Below, one piece after another: positions 1 through 8,945 of a stretch of 64,000 nucleotides of DNA. How positions within the stretch are numbered: position 1 is the stretch's first letter; each line of letters begins with the position of its first letter. This DNA is from Pseudarthrobacter oxydans (GTDB lineage: Bacteria > Actinomycetota > Actinomycetes > Actinomycetales > Micrococcaceae): contig NZ_CP139438.1 in NCBI RefSeq assembly GCF_034258515.1, positions 1,054,001 through 1,118,000 on the forward strand. The letters are read 5' to 3'. The position numbers and the translations under genes were made by a program. A model generated the notes under the pieces. That model saw only the letters and a list, made by a program, of their open reading frames with translations, was not told where the DNA came from and searched no databases.

Positions 1-115
1 ACCTGTCATTCTTCAACTATGCGCCTCCCAGCCACTCTTTACTGCATGGCCGGTACCTGCGCGGAGTGAATCTGCGCCAGACTGGAAGCTGCACCCACCA
101 CGAAAGCGGATTCCC

Positions 116-382
116 TTGATTACTCTCCAGCAGGACGCAGACGGCTTCATCCGGATGAACCGGCACTACCCCAACAGCGTCCGCATCAGGATCGCCTTCA
201 CCGACGGCAGCACCGGTGAGTTCTCAGGGCAGACCCTCAACAATGCCTACGACGCAGCCCTCGCGGAATTCCGCGCGAAGAACGGCCTCGACGCGCGGGG
301 GTTCTCCAGGACGTCCGCCAGCCGGCAGAACTCCGGCAACAAAGTCGATTTTGTTCCCGTGCATCCCGGCATGGGGGAGTAA
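116..382 (+). CDS. Small hypothetical protein
   Basis: An 88-residue reading frame starts at TTG and ends 4 bp before the convergent PEP-synthase-like gene. The product is hydrophilic, with no signal peptide or membrane segment. The N-terminal part (residues 1-55) reads like a compact beta-rich fold, and the C-terminal third is rich in Ser, Arg and Gly. I do not recognise a family. The frame has typical third-position GC and fits tightly against the neighbouring stop codon, which supports it being real. No strong ribosome site precedes the TTG, so the start is uncertain. Confidence 0.5.
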   Translation: MITLQQDADGFIRMNRHYPNSVRIRIAFTDGSTGEFSGQTLNNAYDAALAEFRAKNGLDARGFSRTSASRQNSGNKVDFVPVHPGMGE

Positions 383-386
383 CCGC

Positions 387-3059
387 TCAGCTTCGGGGAA
401 CCCCCGGACCGGCATGGTCCTCGATCGTGACCGTCCCCGCGTCCCCGTCCACGCTGACCCGCGGGCCGCCGGCAAGCCGCTGCGTGGCAACCCCGGTGCC
501 GAGCACGGCCGGGATGCCGTACTCGCGGGCCACGATGGAGCTGTGGCTGAGCGGGCCGCCGACGTCCGTCACCACACCTGAGGCCATCGCGAACAGCGGC
601 GTCCACGCGGGTGTGGTGATGCGGGCCACCAGCACCTCGCCGGGCTGCATGAGGGCGAAATCCTGCGGACCCCTCAGCACGCGGGCCGGCGCGGTGACCC
701 GGCCGGAGCTCGCCCCGGCACCCTTGATCACATCACCGGGCTGGTGCTGGGAGCCTGCCGGCATCATGGAACCGAAGGCTTTGTCCATCCACCGGCGCTC
801 CGGCAGCATCTGCGGCGCGGCAGCCTTCACCTGGCCCCGCCACAGCATCCTGCGCTCCTCCACGGCAGCGGCGCGCACGGGCCGCCCGGCCCCGGCGATT
901 GCAGCGCCCCCGCGGGCTTCCGGTTCGGCGAGGCCGAACTCGACGGCGCTCCGCAGTTCCTGGAACCGCAGCCAGAACACGTCGTCCGGCGCGGCGATGA
1001 CGCCCGATTCCACCAGCCGCCGGCCCAGTTCCAGCAGCATCCGCCGCAGCAGCGGCCAGGCGAGTCCGACGTCGGCCAGCGCGTCCTCACGGATGGGCGC
1101 GGTCTCCTGCGCCCACCCCAGCAGCCGGCGGAACACGGCCCGGCGGCGCGGTCCCAGCCTGCCTTCCATCTGCTTGGTCAGTTCCTCCCGGCGCTCGGTC
1201 AGCAGCTGCTGCCGCTCGTGCGGGTCGGTGCCTTGCCCGCGCAGGTAGAACTTCACGGTCTCCAGCTGGGCGGAGGGATCGTCGGCCGGCACCGGGGTGG
1301 CGAAATCCAGGTTGTAGACGGCGTGGCCAAACCGGTCCAGGTGCTCCCTGAACGTGAACCGCCATTCCTGCCACAGGACGTCGTCCACACCCTCGGGCGC
1401 GGAGCCGGTGCGCTGGCACTCGGCGAGCACCGCCGTCGGCCGTTCCAGCAGGGCCGCCGCCAGTCCGGGATCGCTGCGGGCCCAGCCGGCCAGGTCGTAC
1501 AGGGACTTTTCCGCCCGGATGGGCTCGCTGTCGAAGCCCAGGAGGAAGGTCTGGGCCGGCGGATCGCCGTCGCGCCGGAGGACCTTGTCGTAGAAGGCCC
1601 GGAAGGAGATTTCGCTCATGGTGGCGAGCGGAATGATGGACTGCACGGCCGTGTAGTACACGGTTCCGGCGTCCAGGAGGGCCTGCGCCCCCGCCAGCAG
1701 TTCCTCCCCGGGGAGGTCGGCCGGCGGCGTCACGGACCAGTCCTTGATCACCCGTTCGTAGCGCGGATGCGAGTATTCGCGCCAGCCCGCAATGCCCATG
1801 TGCCCTTTGCCGCGGGCCAGCGCGCCCAGTGCCGTGAACAGCCTGCCCGTCAGGCGCCACATGCCGGAGGTGCGGTAGTAGTAATAGGCGTAGCCGTTGA
1901 TGGTGGGCAGGTGAATGTCGCCCTCGCGGAGGACGTCCTTGCCGGTCGCTTCCGCCATGAGGGCCCGCAGCGAGCGCGATACCGAGCCGTCAATCAGGTC
2001 GGCAAAGAGCGGGGAGAGCGGGTCGGGGAGCTGTTCCACGATGCTCGCGCGGAAGTAGAGGCCCTTCGGATACGGCAGCGGCCAGGTCTCCGGGGTTTCC
2101 GCGGCGGGTTCGGGCAGGGCCGTGATGGGGCGGGACTGCAGCAGGTAGAACCGGCCGCCGGCCCGCGCCCACTCGATGTCCTGCGGCACCCCGAAATGTT
2201 CCGCGATCCGCTGTCCGTAGCGGGCCAGTTCGGCCGCCTCCTGGTCGTCCAGGACGGGCGCACGACGGCGGGCTGCCGCCACCGGTTCCTCCCGGGTTCC
2301 GTCCTCCACGGAGACGGTCATGATTTCTTTGTCCGCCGTCTGCCGCGACACCACCGCGCCCGTCCCGGCGTCCACCACGAGGTCGTCCGTGGTGACCGTC
2401 CCGCTGACCACGGCCTCGCCCAGCCCCCACGCGGCGCTGATCACCGCCTGGTCGCGCCGCCCGTTTGCGGGGTTGGCGGTGAACATCACCCCCGCGGCCT
2501 CGGCCTCCACCATCTGCTGGACCACGACGGCGAGGCGCACCTGGTCGGCCCGCACGCCTTCGCGGGCGCGGTAGGCCATGGCGCGCGCCGTCCAGAGGGA
2601 GGCCCAGCAGTTGATGACGGCCTCCGTCAGTGCCGCCGCGCCGCGGACGTTCAGGTAGCTTTCCTGCTGCCCGGCGAAACTGGCCGATTCGAGGTCCTCG
2701 GCGGTGGCGGAGGACCGCACCGACACTGCGGTGTCCCCGCCGCCCAGGCGCTCGTAGGCGGCGCCGAGCCTGGCCGCGATCCCGGCCGGCATGGTGCCGT
2801 TCCGGAACAGGCCGCGGATCCGCTCCGAGGCGGTTTCGTAGTCCTGCGGCGAAGCCTGCGGTGGCAGGGCGGCCAGGTCCTGGATGGCCGCGCCGAGGGT
2901 GTTCGCCGTGACGAACTCCGAGTACGCGGCGGTGGTCAGGACAAACCCCGGCGGGACCGGCAACCCGGCCTGGATGAGGCCGCCGAGCCCCACGGCCTTG
3001 CCGCCGGCCACGGCAACATCGCCGCGCCCCACGTCGCCCAGATCGCTGATGTACGTCAT
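387..3059 (-). CDS. PEP/pyruvate-binding phosphotransferase (PEP synthase / rifampicin phosphotransferase-like)
   Basis: The product is about 890 residues. The N-terminal PPDK/PEP-synthase nucleotide-binding domain shows AGGKAVGLGGLIQAGLPVP, then SVRSSATAEDLESASFAGQQ and AAGVMFTANPANG, and ends near DIEWA. The C-terminal swivelling phosphohistidine domain has GGPLSHSSIVAREYGIPAV, with the candidate phospho-His near residue 839. Between them lies a long helical region without a classical PEP-binding TIM barrel. That architecture (ATP domain, substrate domain, His domain, about 870-890 aa) is that of rifampicin phosphotransferases and related PEP-synthase-like enzymes, so the acceptor may be a small molecule rather than pyruvate. 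The ATG at 3059 is chosen because AAGGAGG lies just upstream; a longer frame to 3173 lacks such a site. Confidence 0.85.
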   Translation of the reverse strand: MTYISDLGDVGRGDVAVAGGKAVGLGGLIQAGLPVPPGFVLTTAAYSEFVTANTLGAAIQDLAALPPQASPQDYETASERIRGLFRNGTMPAGIAARLGAAYERLGGGDTAVSVRSSATAEDLESASFAGQQESYLNVRGAAALTEAVINCWASLWTARAMAYRAREGVRADQVRLAVVVQQMVEAEAAGVMFTANPANGRRDQAVISAAWGLGEAVVSGTVTTDDLVVDAGTGAVVSRQTADKEIMTVSVEDGTREEPVAAARRRAPVLDDQEAAELARYGQRIAEHFGVPQDIEWARAGGRFYLLQSRPITALPEPAAETPETWPLPYPKGLYFRASIVEQLPDPLSPLFADLIDGSVSRSLRALMAEATGKDVLREGDIHLPTINGYAYYYYRTSGMWRLTGRLFTALGALARGKGHMGIAGWREYSHPRYERVIKDWSVTPPADLPGEELLAGAQALLDAGTVYYTAVQSIIPLATMSEISFRAFYDKVLRRDGDPPAQTFLLGFDSEPIRAEKSLYDLAGWARSDPGLAAALLERPTAVLAECQRTGSAPEGVDDVLWQEWRFTFREHLDRFGHAVYNLDFATPVPADDPSAQLETVKFYLRGQGTDPHERQQLLTERREELTKQMEGRLGPRRRAVFRRLLGWAQETAPIREDALADVGLAWPLLRRMLLELGRRLVESGVIAAPDDVFWLRFQELRSAVEFGLAEPEARGGAAIAGAGRPVRAAAVEERRMLWRGQVKAAAPQMLPERRWMDKAFGSMMPAGSQHQPGDVIKGAGASSGRVTAPARVLRGPQDFALMQPGEVLVARITTPAWTPLFAMASGVVTDVGGPLSHSSIVAREYGIPAVLGTGVATQRLAGGPRVSVDGDAGTVTIEDHAGPGVPRS

Positions 3060-3274
3060 GGCTGCGCCTCCTTGCCGGGTGAGCCGTGGTCGTGCAACGG
3101 ACATTCCTGGAGGTGCCCGGAGCCCCGGCCCGGTAAAGGCTCGACGCAGGACCCGCGGGCGTTTTGCCCCCATGCCTTCCTGATCCAGCGTGGGCCGAGC
3201 CGCCGGACATCGCTAGGGCCGAACGGCCTTGGCCCGCCGCTCCAAGGGCTCCTGACATTGGGTATTTCGGCATA

Positions 3275-3303
3275 TTGACTGCCCGCAGCCGGAGGAATAG
3301 CGT
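3275..3303 (+). promoter_or_regulatory. Candidate sigma70-type promoter for the DUF1326 operon
   Basis: TTGACT at 3275-3280, a 17-bp spacer, then TAGCGT at 3298-3303, about 95 nt before the GTG of the DUF1326 gene. The -10 box is weak. It lies in the 338-bp divergent gap 3060-3397, which holds no gene that I can support; a small inverted repeat (AACGGGGT...ACCCCGTT) lies near 3310-3333. Confidence 0.35.
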
Positions 3304-3397
3304 CTGCGTTAACGGGGTCATTCACCCCGTTTCCACGGAACGAGGCGCCGGTCCGGGCCACCTCTGCACGGCGCTGGCGCCAGGTGAGGAGGATGCT

Positions 3398-4015
3398 GTG
3401 TCTTGGGAAATGTCTGGAACATACGCTGGAAACTGCACGTGCCAGCTGGTGTGTCCATGCCCCGTGGACGGCGTGCCCACCGGGCCCGGGGGCGAGTGCC
3501 GCAACCTGAATGTCTTCCATATCGCAACGGGGAGCCACGACGCCACGGACCTTTCCGGCGTCGACTTCGCCTTCGTGGCCTTGTTCCCCACGAATCTGAC
3601 AGGGGGCGGCTGGAAGGTGGGTGCCGTCGTCGACCAGTCCGCATCCGACGACCAGGTGAGCGCCCTGGAAACCATCCTTCGCGGCCAGGCCGGGGGACCC
3701 TTCGGCGACTTTGCCGGCCTGTACGGCGAGTGGCTGGGACTGGAACGCGCCACAGTCACGTTCACGGACGGTGAGCGGCCCTCCGGTTCAGTCTCGGACA
3801 AGGCTCAGTTCACGTTCGAGCCGCTGCCCGGACCCGACGGCGGCGCGACCACAATGAAGAACGCGATGTACGGCTTTGCGCCTGAGTTCCGGATCGGAAA
3901 GGGGCCCGGGCACGTGGACCTTTTCGGTATCGACTTCGACGGCGTCTACGGCGAAACGTCCGACTTCACGTTCGCCAGTGAGATGGCGGAGGGTGCCCCC
4001 AAGGGCCGGGTCTGA
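3398..4015 (+). CDS. DUF1326 domain-containing protein
   Basis: The product is 205 residues and matches the DUF1326 pattern. The N-terminus SWEMSGTYAGNCTCQLVCPCP is followed by PTGPGGECRNL and a beta-rich body (VDFAFVALFPTNLTGGGWKVG, VDQSASDDQVSALETILRGQ). The clustered cysteines near the start suggest metal or redox chemistry, but the family has no settled function. GTG at 3398 is chosen because GAGGAGG precedes it at good spacing; the open frame upstream to 3164 has no homology and would cross the promoter region. A DUF2182 membrane protein follows 11 bp downstream, a pairing that recurs in actinobacteria and proteobacteria, so the two probably act together. Confidence 0.85.
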   Translation: MSWEMSGTYAGNCTCQLVCPCPVDGVPTGPGGECRNLNVFHIATGSHDATDLSGVDFAFVALFPTNLTGGGWKVGAVVDQSASDDQVSALETILRGQAGGPFGDFAGLYGEWLGLERATVTFTDGERPSGSVSDKAQFTFEPLPGPDGGATTMKNAMYGFAPEFRIGKGPGHVDLFGIDFDGVYGETSDFTFASEMAEGAPKGRV

Positions 4016-4026
4016 ACGGCCGGCCG

Positions 4027-4836
4027 GTGGAACGCAGGAAGCTGTTCAGGAGCGTAACCGGTCAGACGGTGGCGAAAGCCTCCCGTGTCGATCCGCGGGA
4101 GGCAGTCCTCGTGGCTGTCCTGCTGGTCCTCGCCGCTGCCAGCTGGATATTGGCGTCCACGCAGCTGACCGGGATGGACATGGGTATCTGGACGGCCCCG
4201 GGGCCGGTGGGCTTCTTCACCGTGACGTGGGTGGTGATGCTCGCAGCCATGATGTTCCCGTCCGTGGCACCGATGGTGGTGGCATACCACCGGATCCAGC
4301 GGCACCGACGGCAGGGCGGACAGTACGCTCCGGCAGGGTCCACTGCCGCCTTCGTGGCCGGGTACCTCGCATCATGGACGGCCTTTGGCCTGGTGGCGTA
4401 TGGGCTCTATGCGTGGGCGGCCGCGGCGGTGCCAGGGGTTTTCGCTGCTGACCAGGGCGGGCGCTACATTGCGGCCGGAGTCATCATGATGGCGGCGGTT
4501 TATCAGTTCACCCCGGCAAAAAACGTCAGCCTGATGAAATGCCGGTCCCCGATGGACTTTATCCTGCACCGGATGCGGCCGGGCTACGCGGGTGCCGTCC
4601 GGATGGGCGTGGAGCACGGCGCCTGGTGTGTGGCCTGCTGCTGGGCGCTGATGACGGCGCTGTTCGCGCTTGGCGCGATGAGCGTCGGATGGATGGCCCT
4701 GATCGGGGCCTTCATCGCGGGGGAGAAGATGCTGCCGTGGAAGCGGCTGGCCAACTGGTCCGTTGCGGTGGCGCTGGCTGCCATTGCACTCGGTGTGGCA
4801 CTTGCTCCCTCGGCGACAACCGGGATGGGAATGTAG
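4027..4836 (+). CDS. DUF2182 integral membrane protein (predicted metal-binding)
   Basis: The product is 269 residues with about six to seven membrane segments: around AVLVAVLLVLAAASWILA, FFTVTWVVMLAAMMFPSVAP, AAFVAGYLASWTAFGLVAY and further helices to the C-terminus. The segment with WVVMLAAMMFPSVAPMV and the later EHGAWCVACCWALM carry the conserved Met, Cys and His of DUF2182 proteins. It starts with GTG 11 bp after the DUF1326 stop and is followed 12 bp later by a GYD gene, so the three form an operon. The role is unknown; a metal or small-molecule function with DUF1326 is inferred. Confidence 0.85.
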   Translation: MERRKLFRSVTGQTVAKASRVDPREAVLVAVLLVLAAASWILASTQLTGMDMGIWTAPGPVGFFTVTWVVMLAAMMFPSVAPMVVAYHRIQRHRRQGGQYAPAGSTAAFVAGYLASWTAFGLVAYGLYAWAAAAVPGVFAADQGGRYIAAGVIMMAAVYQFTPAKNVSLMKCRSPMDFILHRMRPGYAGAVRMGVEHGAWCVACCWALMTALFALGAMSVGWMALIGAFIAGEKMLPWKRLANWSVAVALAAIALGVALAPSATTGMGM

Positions 4837-4848
4837 AAGGGAAAAGCG

Positions 4849-5169
4849 ATGCCGAAGTATCTGTTTGAAGCAACGTACATGGGCGAGGGAATCAAGGGGC
4901 TCATGAAGGAAGGGGGCACCAAGCGGCGTGAGGCCCTGGCCGAGGCCCTCAAGTCCATAGGCGGTTCGCTGGAGAGCTTCTACTACGCGTTTGGCTACTA
5001 CGACGTCCTTGGCGTTTTCGAGGCGCCGGACGACGCCAGTGCCGCAGCACTGTCACTGATCGTCAATTCCACAGGGAGCGTCAACGTCCGCCTGAAGCCG
5101 CTCCTCACCGTGGAAGACATCGACGAGGCAGCCAAGAAGACCCCGTCGTACCGGGCCCCGGGACAGTAG
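4849..5169 (+). CDS. GYD domain-containing protein
   Basis: A 106-residue protein with a ferredoxin-like alpha/beta dimeric barrel. The typical start is PKYLFEATYMGEGIKGLMKEG, and the conserved core SFYYAFGYYDVLGVFEAPDD contains the GYYD that gives the family its name. GYD proteins are widespread and mostly uncharacterised. An AGAAGGGA-type ribosome site lies before the ATG. It is the last gene of the DUF1326-DUF2182-GYD operon and is followed by a GC hairpin at 5194-5221. Confidence 0.85.
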   Translation: MPKYLFEATYMGEGIKGLMKEGGTKRREALAEALKSIGGSLESFYYAFGYYDVLGVFEAPDDASAAALSLIVNSTGSVNVRLKPLLTVEDIDEAAKKTPSYRAPGQ

Positions 5170-5193
5170 GGGAGGCCGGCACTTTGGCCTGCG

Positions 5194-5221
5194 GCCGCCG
5201 TCGTCCATTTACGACGGCGGC
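5194..5221 (+). terminator. GC-rich hairpin after the GYD gene
   Basis: Perfect 11-bp stem GCCGCCGTCGT / ACGACGGCGGC with loop CCATTT. There is no T-tract, so it is a weak terminator or an mRNA-stabilising hairpin at the end of the three-gene operon. Confidence 0.5.
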
Positions 5222-5370
5222 GCCGGGCCTTGGCGCGGCCACTTGGGTTTGGGCTGTCCCCACCTGCCTGGCGGGCAGGCCCCTGGATCGGCCTGGCAGC
5301 AGGCCATTGAATATGCCTTTCACCGGACCAGCATGAGGCTCGTCCGGGCATTTCAAGGAGGAGATACGAA

Positions 5371-5802
5371 ATGTCACGCACTGAAGTAGAGCAAATTGAC
5401 GACCGCGGAATGGCGGCCTGGGACCAGCATGACACGGCGGCCTTCGCCGGCCTGCTGGCCGATGATTTCACCTTTTCGGATGTTATGGTCCCCGAGCCTT
5501 TCCGCACGCGGGATGAGGTCCAGACCTACATGGACTCATGGTTCACGGCGTTTCCGGACATGCGCATCAAGACCACCAGGAGGGTGGTCAGCGACGACGA
5601 GGTCGCGGGAGAAGTGGAGTTCACCGGCACAAACACCGGTCCGCTTCGCATGGGAGGCCAGGAGATTCCGGCCACGGGCAAATCGGTGGTTGGAACCGGC
5701 GCGTATTTCGCGTCGGTCAGGGACGGAAAAATCGTCTCGTTCCGGGCCCATCCGGACGTTGCATCATTGATGGGGCAGTTGGGGTTGATGCCCGGGATGT
5801 GA
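5371..5802 (+). CDS. SnoaL-like / NTF2-fold ester-cyclase family protein
   Basis: A 143-residue cone-shaped NTF2-fold protein. It shows the usual SnoaL layout: an N-terminal helix pair (VEQIDDRGMAAWDQHDTAAFAGLLADDF), the segment VPEPFRTRDEVQTYMDSWFTAFPDMRI, and beta strands ending in FASVRDGKIVSFRAHPD. The family includes polyketide cyclases and many proteins of unknown substrate. AAGGAGGAG lies about 8 bp before the ATG. It stands alone between the GYD operon and a secreted nuclease, with about 200 bp upstream. Confidence 0.8.
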   Translation: MSRTEVEQIDDRGMAAWDQHDTAAFAGLLADDFTFSDVMVPEPFRTRDEVQTYMDSWFTAFPDMRIKTTRRVVSDDEVAGEVEFTGTNTGPLRMGGQEIPATGKSVVGTGAYFASVRDGKIVSFRAHPDVASLMGQLGLMPGM

Positions 5803-5910
5803 CGCTGGATTATTGTCCGTTCGCCCGGCGTACTCCCCGTGGTCATGTTGGCGGCATAGGTTGAACGCACCACCGTTGTTCGTACCGCCTCATCGCTGCC
5901 AAGGAGTCCC

Positions 5911-7146
5911 GTGTCCACTAGACGCCCCCTCACCGCTGCCGTCATCGCTGCCGTCGTCGGTAGTCTCGCCGTTGGTACCGCCGGGACTCCGGCCGCCGCC
6001 GAGCCCTCAAAGGACCATGCGGAGGACCTGCGGGTGGCCACCTACAACCTGTCGCTGAACCGGGCAAGCGCCGGCGAACTCGAGGCCGACCTGAGCACTC
6101 CGGACGACCCGCAGGCACGCACCGTCGCCGAGGTCATCCAGCGTGCGAACCCGGATGTCATCCTGCTGAACGAGTTCGACTACGTGCCCAACATGCGGGC
6201 CGCCGATCTGTTCCGCGACAACTACCTGGCGGCAGGCCAGGGCGGGGCTGATCCCGTGGACTACCCCTACGCCTACGTGGCGCCGTCGAACACCGGGATC
6301 CCGAGCGGGTTCGACCTCAACAACAACGGCAGGGTCGGCGGCGGTGACGACGCCTTCGGCTTCGGCGCATTCGAGGGCCAGTACGGCATGGCCATCCTGT
6401 CGAAGTACCCCATCGACACGAAAAACGTGAGGACGTTCCAGAACTTCCTCTGGAAGGACATGCCGGGTGCGCTCCTGCCGGACAACCCGGCGACACCCGA
6501 ACCTGCCGACTGGTATTCGCCGGAGGAACTCGAGGTGGTGCGCCTGTCGAGCAAGTCGCACTGGGACGTTCCGGTGAAGGTGGGCGGCGAAACGGTGCAC
6601 GTGCTTGCCTCGCACCCCACTCCGCCAACCTTTGACGGCCCCGAGGACCGGAACGGCCGCCGCAACCACGACGAGATCCGGTTCTGGGCTGACTACGTCA
6701 CTCCGGGCAAGTCGGCATACATCGTGGATGATGAGGGCGGGAAGCGGGGGCTCCTGCCGAGCGAACCGTTCGTCATCGTCGGCGACCAGAACGCCGACCC
6801 GCTCGACGGCGATTCCGTGGATGGCGCGGTCAACCAGCTCCTTGATTCCAAGCAGATCGTGGACCCGCTGCCGGCCTCCGATGGCGCCGTGGAGGCCGCG
6901 GCCCTGCAGGGCGGAGCCAATGCCGCCCACAAGGGTGACCCCCGCTACGACACCGCCGACTTCGCCGACACCGCCCCGGGAAACTTGCGGGCTGACTACG
7001 TGCTGCCCTCACGCAGGATCCGGGTCCTCGATTCCGGCGTGTTCTGGCCCACCCAGGCCGACTCCCTGTCACGGCTGACCGGCGCCTATCCGTTCCCGGG
7101 CAGCGACCACCGCCTCGTATGGATGGACATGCAGGTGCGCGGCTGA
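5911..7146 (+). CDS. Secreted endonuclease/exonuclease/phosphatase (EEP) family protein
   Basis: The product is 411 residues. Residues 1-31 form a Sec signal peptide: Arg-rich start, hydrophobic AAVIAAVVGSLAVGTAG, and AAAE cleavage region. The mature part is an EEP domain: VATYNLSLNR at the start, PDVILLNEFDYV with the metal-binding Glu, VIVGDQNADPLDGDS with Asp/Asn, and the C-terminal GSDHRLVWMDM with the catalytic His. Secreted actinobacterial members degrade nucleic acids or act as phosphodiesterases; the substrate here is unknown. AAGGAG precedes the GTG start. It converges with the SulP gene, whose stop is only 6 bp away. Confidence 0.85.
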   Translation: MSTRRPLTAAVIAAVVGSLAVGTAGTPAAAEPSKDHAEDLRVATYNLSLNRASAGELEADLSTPDDPQARTVAEVIQRANPDVILLNEFDYVPNMRAADLFRDNYLAAGQGGADPVDYPYAYVAPSNTGIPSGFDLNNNGRVGGGDDAFGFGAFEGQYGMAILSKYPIDTKNVRTFQNFLWKDMPGALLPDNPATPEPADWYSPEELEVVRLSSKSHWDVPVKVGGETVHVLASHPTPPTFDGPEDRNGRRNHDEIRFWADYVTPGKSAYIVDDEGGKRGLLPSEPFVIVGDQNADPLDGDSVDGAVNQLLDSKQIVDPLPASDGAVEAAALQGGANAAHKGDPRYDTADFADTAPGNLRADYVLPSRRIRVLDSGVFWPTQADSLSRLTGAYPFPGSDHRLVWMDMQVRG

Positions 7147-7152
7147 GGACTC

Positions 7153-8847
7153 CTAGGTTCCCCCGCCCTCCCGCTGGAACGCCCGCACGGCTTCGCTCAC
7201 GGTCGGGTAGAAGTGTCCGGGCGAGAAGCGGGAGCCCACGCCGTACTGCACCAGCCTGTCCTTGACCGGGCCTTTGAGCTCGGCGAACACCAGGTCCACG
7301 CCGTGCCGTTCCAGCCATTCGTCCAGCTGCACCAGTTCGTCCAGTGCCGTGGTGTCGATTCCCGTCACCGGCTCTGCCGCCAGCACCACGCGTTCGATGC
7401 CGGGCGGCGCCTGGCCCAGCTTGTTGCGCACGAAGGATCCCAGCAGCGATCCGTTGCCAAAAAACAGCGGTGCGTCGAAGCGCAGGATCAGCATGCCGGG
7501 GACGCGTTCGCCGTCCGGATGGCGGCTCACGTCGTGGTATCCCGGCACCCCGGGCACATCCACCAGCTCGGCGCGGTAGGGGTCCCAGGCCCGCCGCAGG
7601 AAGTCCAGGATTGCCAGGCCCACGGCCACGGCGATGCCGGGGAGGACCCCCAAGATGGTGACCCCCAGGAAAGCCGCCAGCATCACCAGGGATTCACTGC
7701 GGCTCATGCCGATCAGCCGCCGCACGCCGGCGGGGTCGGCCAGTGCTGCGGCTGCCGCGATGACAATGGCGGCCAGGGTGGCGGCCGGCAGGAACTCGGT
7801 GACGCCGGGCGCCGCCAGCATGAAGACGAGCACCAGGACGGCACCTGCCACGCCCGTGAGCTGGGATTTCGCCCCGGCCTCCACGGCCACCGGCGTGCGG
7901 GACGCGCTGGCCGAGATCGGGAAGCCGCCCAGCAGCCCGCTGGCCGCGTTCGCCGCACCCAGGGCGGCCATTTCATGGTTGCCGGAAACCCTGCGGTCCC
8001 CTGCCGCGGCCAGGGACTGGGACAGGGTTCCGGTATCAACGAAGACGATGAGGGCAATGGCGGCGGCGGCCGGCAGCAGCGCCAGGACGTCGGCCCAGCC
8101 GATTCCGCCGAGGGCCGGCGCGGGGAGCCCCTGCGGGAGGGCGCCGGTGACTTTGACGCGCTCCTGGAGTCCCAGCACGGCCACGGCGAGGCAGGACACC
8201 ACCACCGCGATGAGCACGCCGGGGACCTTCCAGTTCAGCCGGCGGGGAACCCAGATGAGCGCCAGCGAGGCCAGGCCCAGCAGCAGTGCCGTCATGTTGG
8301 TTTCGCCGGCAAGCACCTTCGGCGTTGCGGCCAGCAGTTTTTCCCAGGGCGTGCCGTCCTCCACGGAGATCCCCAGGAGGGTGGGAAGCTGGGACACCGC
8401 CACCAGCAGGGCGATGCCGTTGAGGTAGCCCAGCCGGATGGGCTTGGACAGCAGTCCCGTGATGATGCCCAGCCGCAGGGCCGAACCGCATAGCAGGATG
8501 AGGCCGATCAGGATGGCCAGGAGTCCAGCCAGGGCCACGGATTTCTGGTCGTTGTCCGCGGCCAGGGGAACCAGCGCCGCAACGATCATCGGGGCGAGCG
8601 CGGAATCCGGCCCCAGCACCAGCACGCGCGACGGCCCCACTGCCGCGTAGACAATCAGCGGCACCACCGTCGCGTAGAGGCCCGTCACCGGCGGCAGGCC
8701 GGCGGCCTGGGCGTACGCCATGCCCGCGGGGACCAGGATCGCGAAGAGCGCGAGGCCTGCCACCAGGTCGTGCCGCAGCCACTCGGTTTTGTAGCCGCGC
8801 AGGGCTGGCGGGAGCCACCGGGATCGGGCGTTTCCGGAGCGGCTCAT
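7153..8847 (-). CDS. SulP family anion permease with STAS domain
   Basis: The product is 564 residues. The membrane part starts with LRHDLVAGLALFAILVPAGMAYAQAAGLPPVTGLYATVVP, the SulP signature region, and continues through about 10-12 helices. A cytoplasmic STAS domain fills the last 110 residues (GMLILRFDAPLFFGNGSLLG ... GIDTTALDELVQLDEWLERHGVDLVFAELKGPVKDRL). SulP proteins move sulfate, bicarbonate or dicarboxylates; the sequence does not decide which. The ATG at 8847 (start MSRSGNARSRWLPPALRGYK) is preferred; an in-frame GTG seven codons upstream is possible. Confidence 0.88.
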   Translation of the reverse strand: MSRSGNARSRWLPPALRGYKTEWLRHDLVAGLALFAILVPAGMAYAQAAGLPPVTGLYATVVPLIVYAAVGPSRVLVLGPDSALAPMIVAALVPLAADNDQKSVALAGLLAILIGLILLCGSALRLGIITGLLSKPIRLGYLNGIALLVAVSQLPTLLGISVEDGTPWEKLLAATPKVLAGETNMTALLLGLASLALIWVPRRLNWKVPGVLIAVVVSCLAVAVLGLQERVKVTGALPQGLPAPALGGIGWADVLALLPAAAAIALIVFVDTGTLSQSLAAAGDRRVSGNHEMAALGAANAASGLLGGFPISASASRTPVAVEAGAKSQLTGVAGAVLVLVFMLAAPGVTEFLPAATLAAIVIAAAAALADPAGVRRLIGMSRSESLVMLAAFLGVTILGVLPGIAVAVGLAILDFLRRAWDPYRAELVDVPGVPGYHDVSRHPDGERVPGMLILRFDAPLFFGNGSLLGSFVRNKLGQAPPGIERVVLAAEPVTGIDTTALDELVQLDEWLERHGVDLVFAELKGPVKDRLVQYGVGSRFSPGHFYPTVSEAVRAFQREGGGT

Positions 8848-8945
8848 CTTCAGATCATGTCCCAACACTGCCCCTGCCCGCCATCCATAGTTGGGCGTTG
8901 CGTGGCGGCGTACGACGGCGGCGCCTGGGTTCCAGCCGAAGGAAC

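Noticed and set aside
744..3278. An 844-codon open frame on the plus strand opposite the PEP-synthase-like gene
   Set aside because: Antisense shadow caused by GC-rich third positions; the minus strand encodes a recognisable enzyme throughout.
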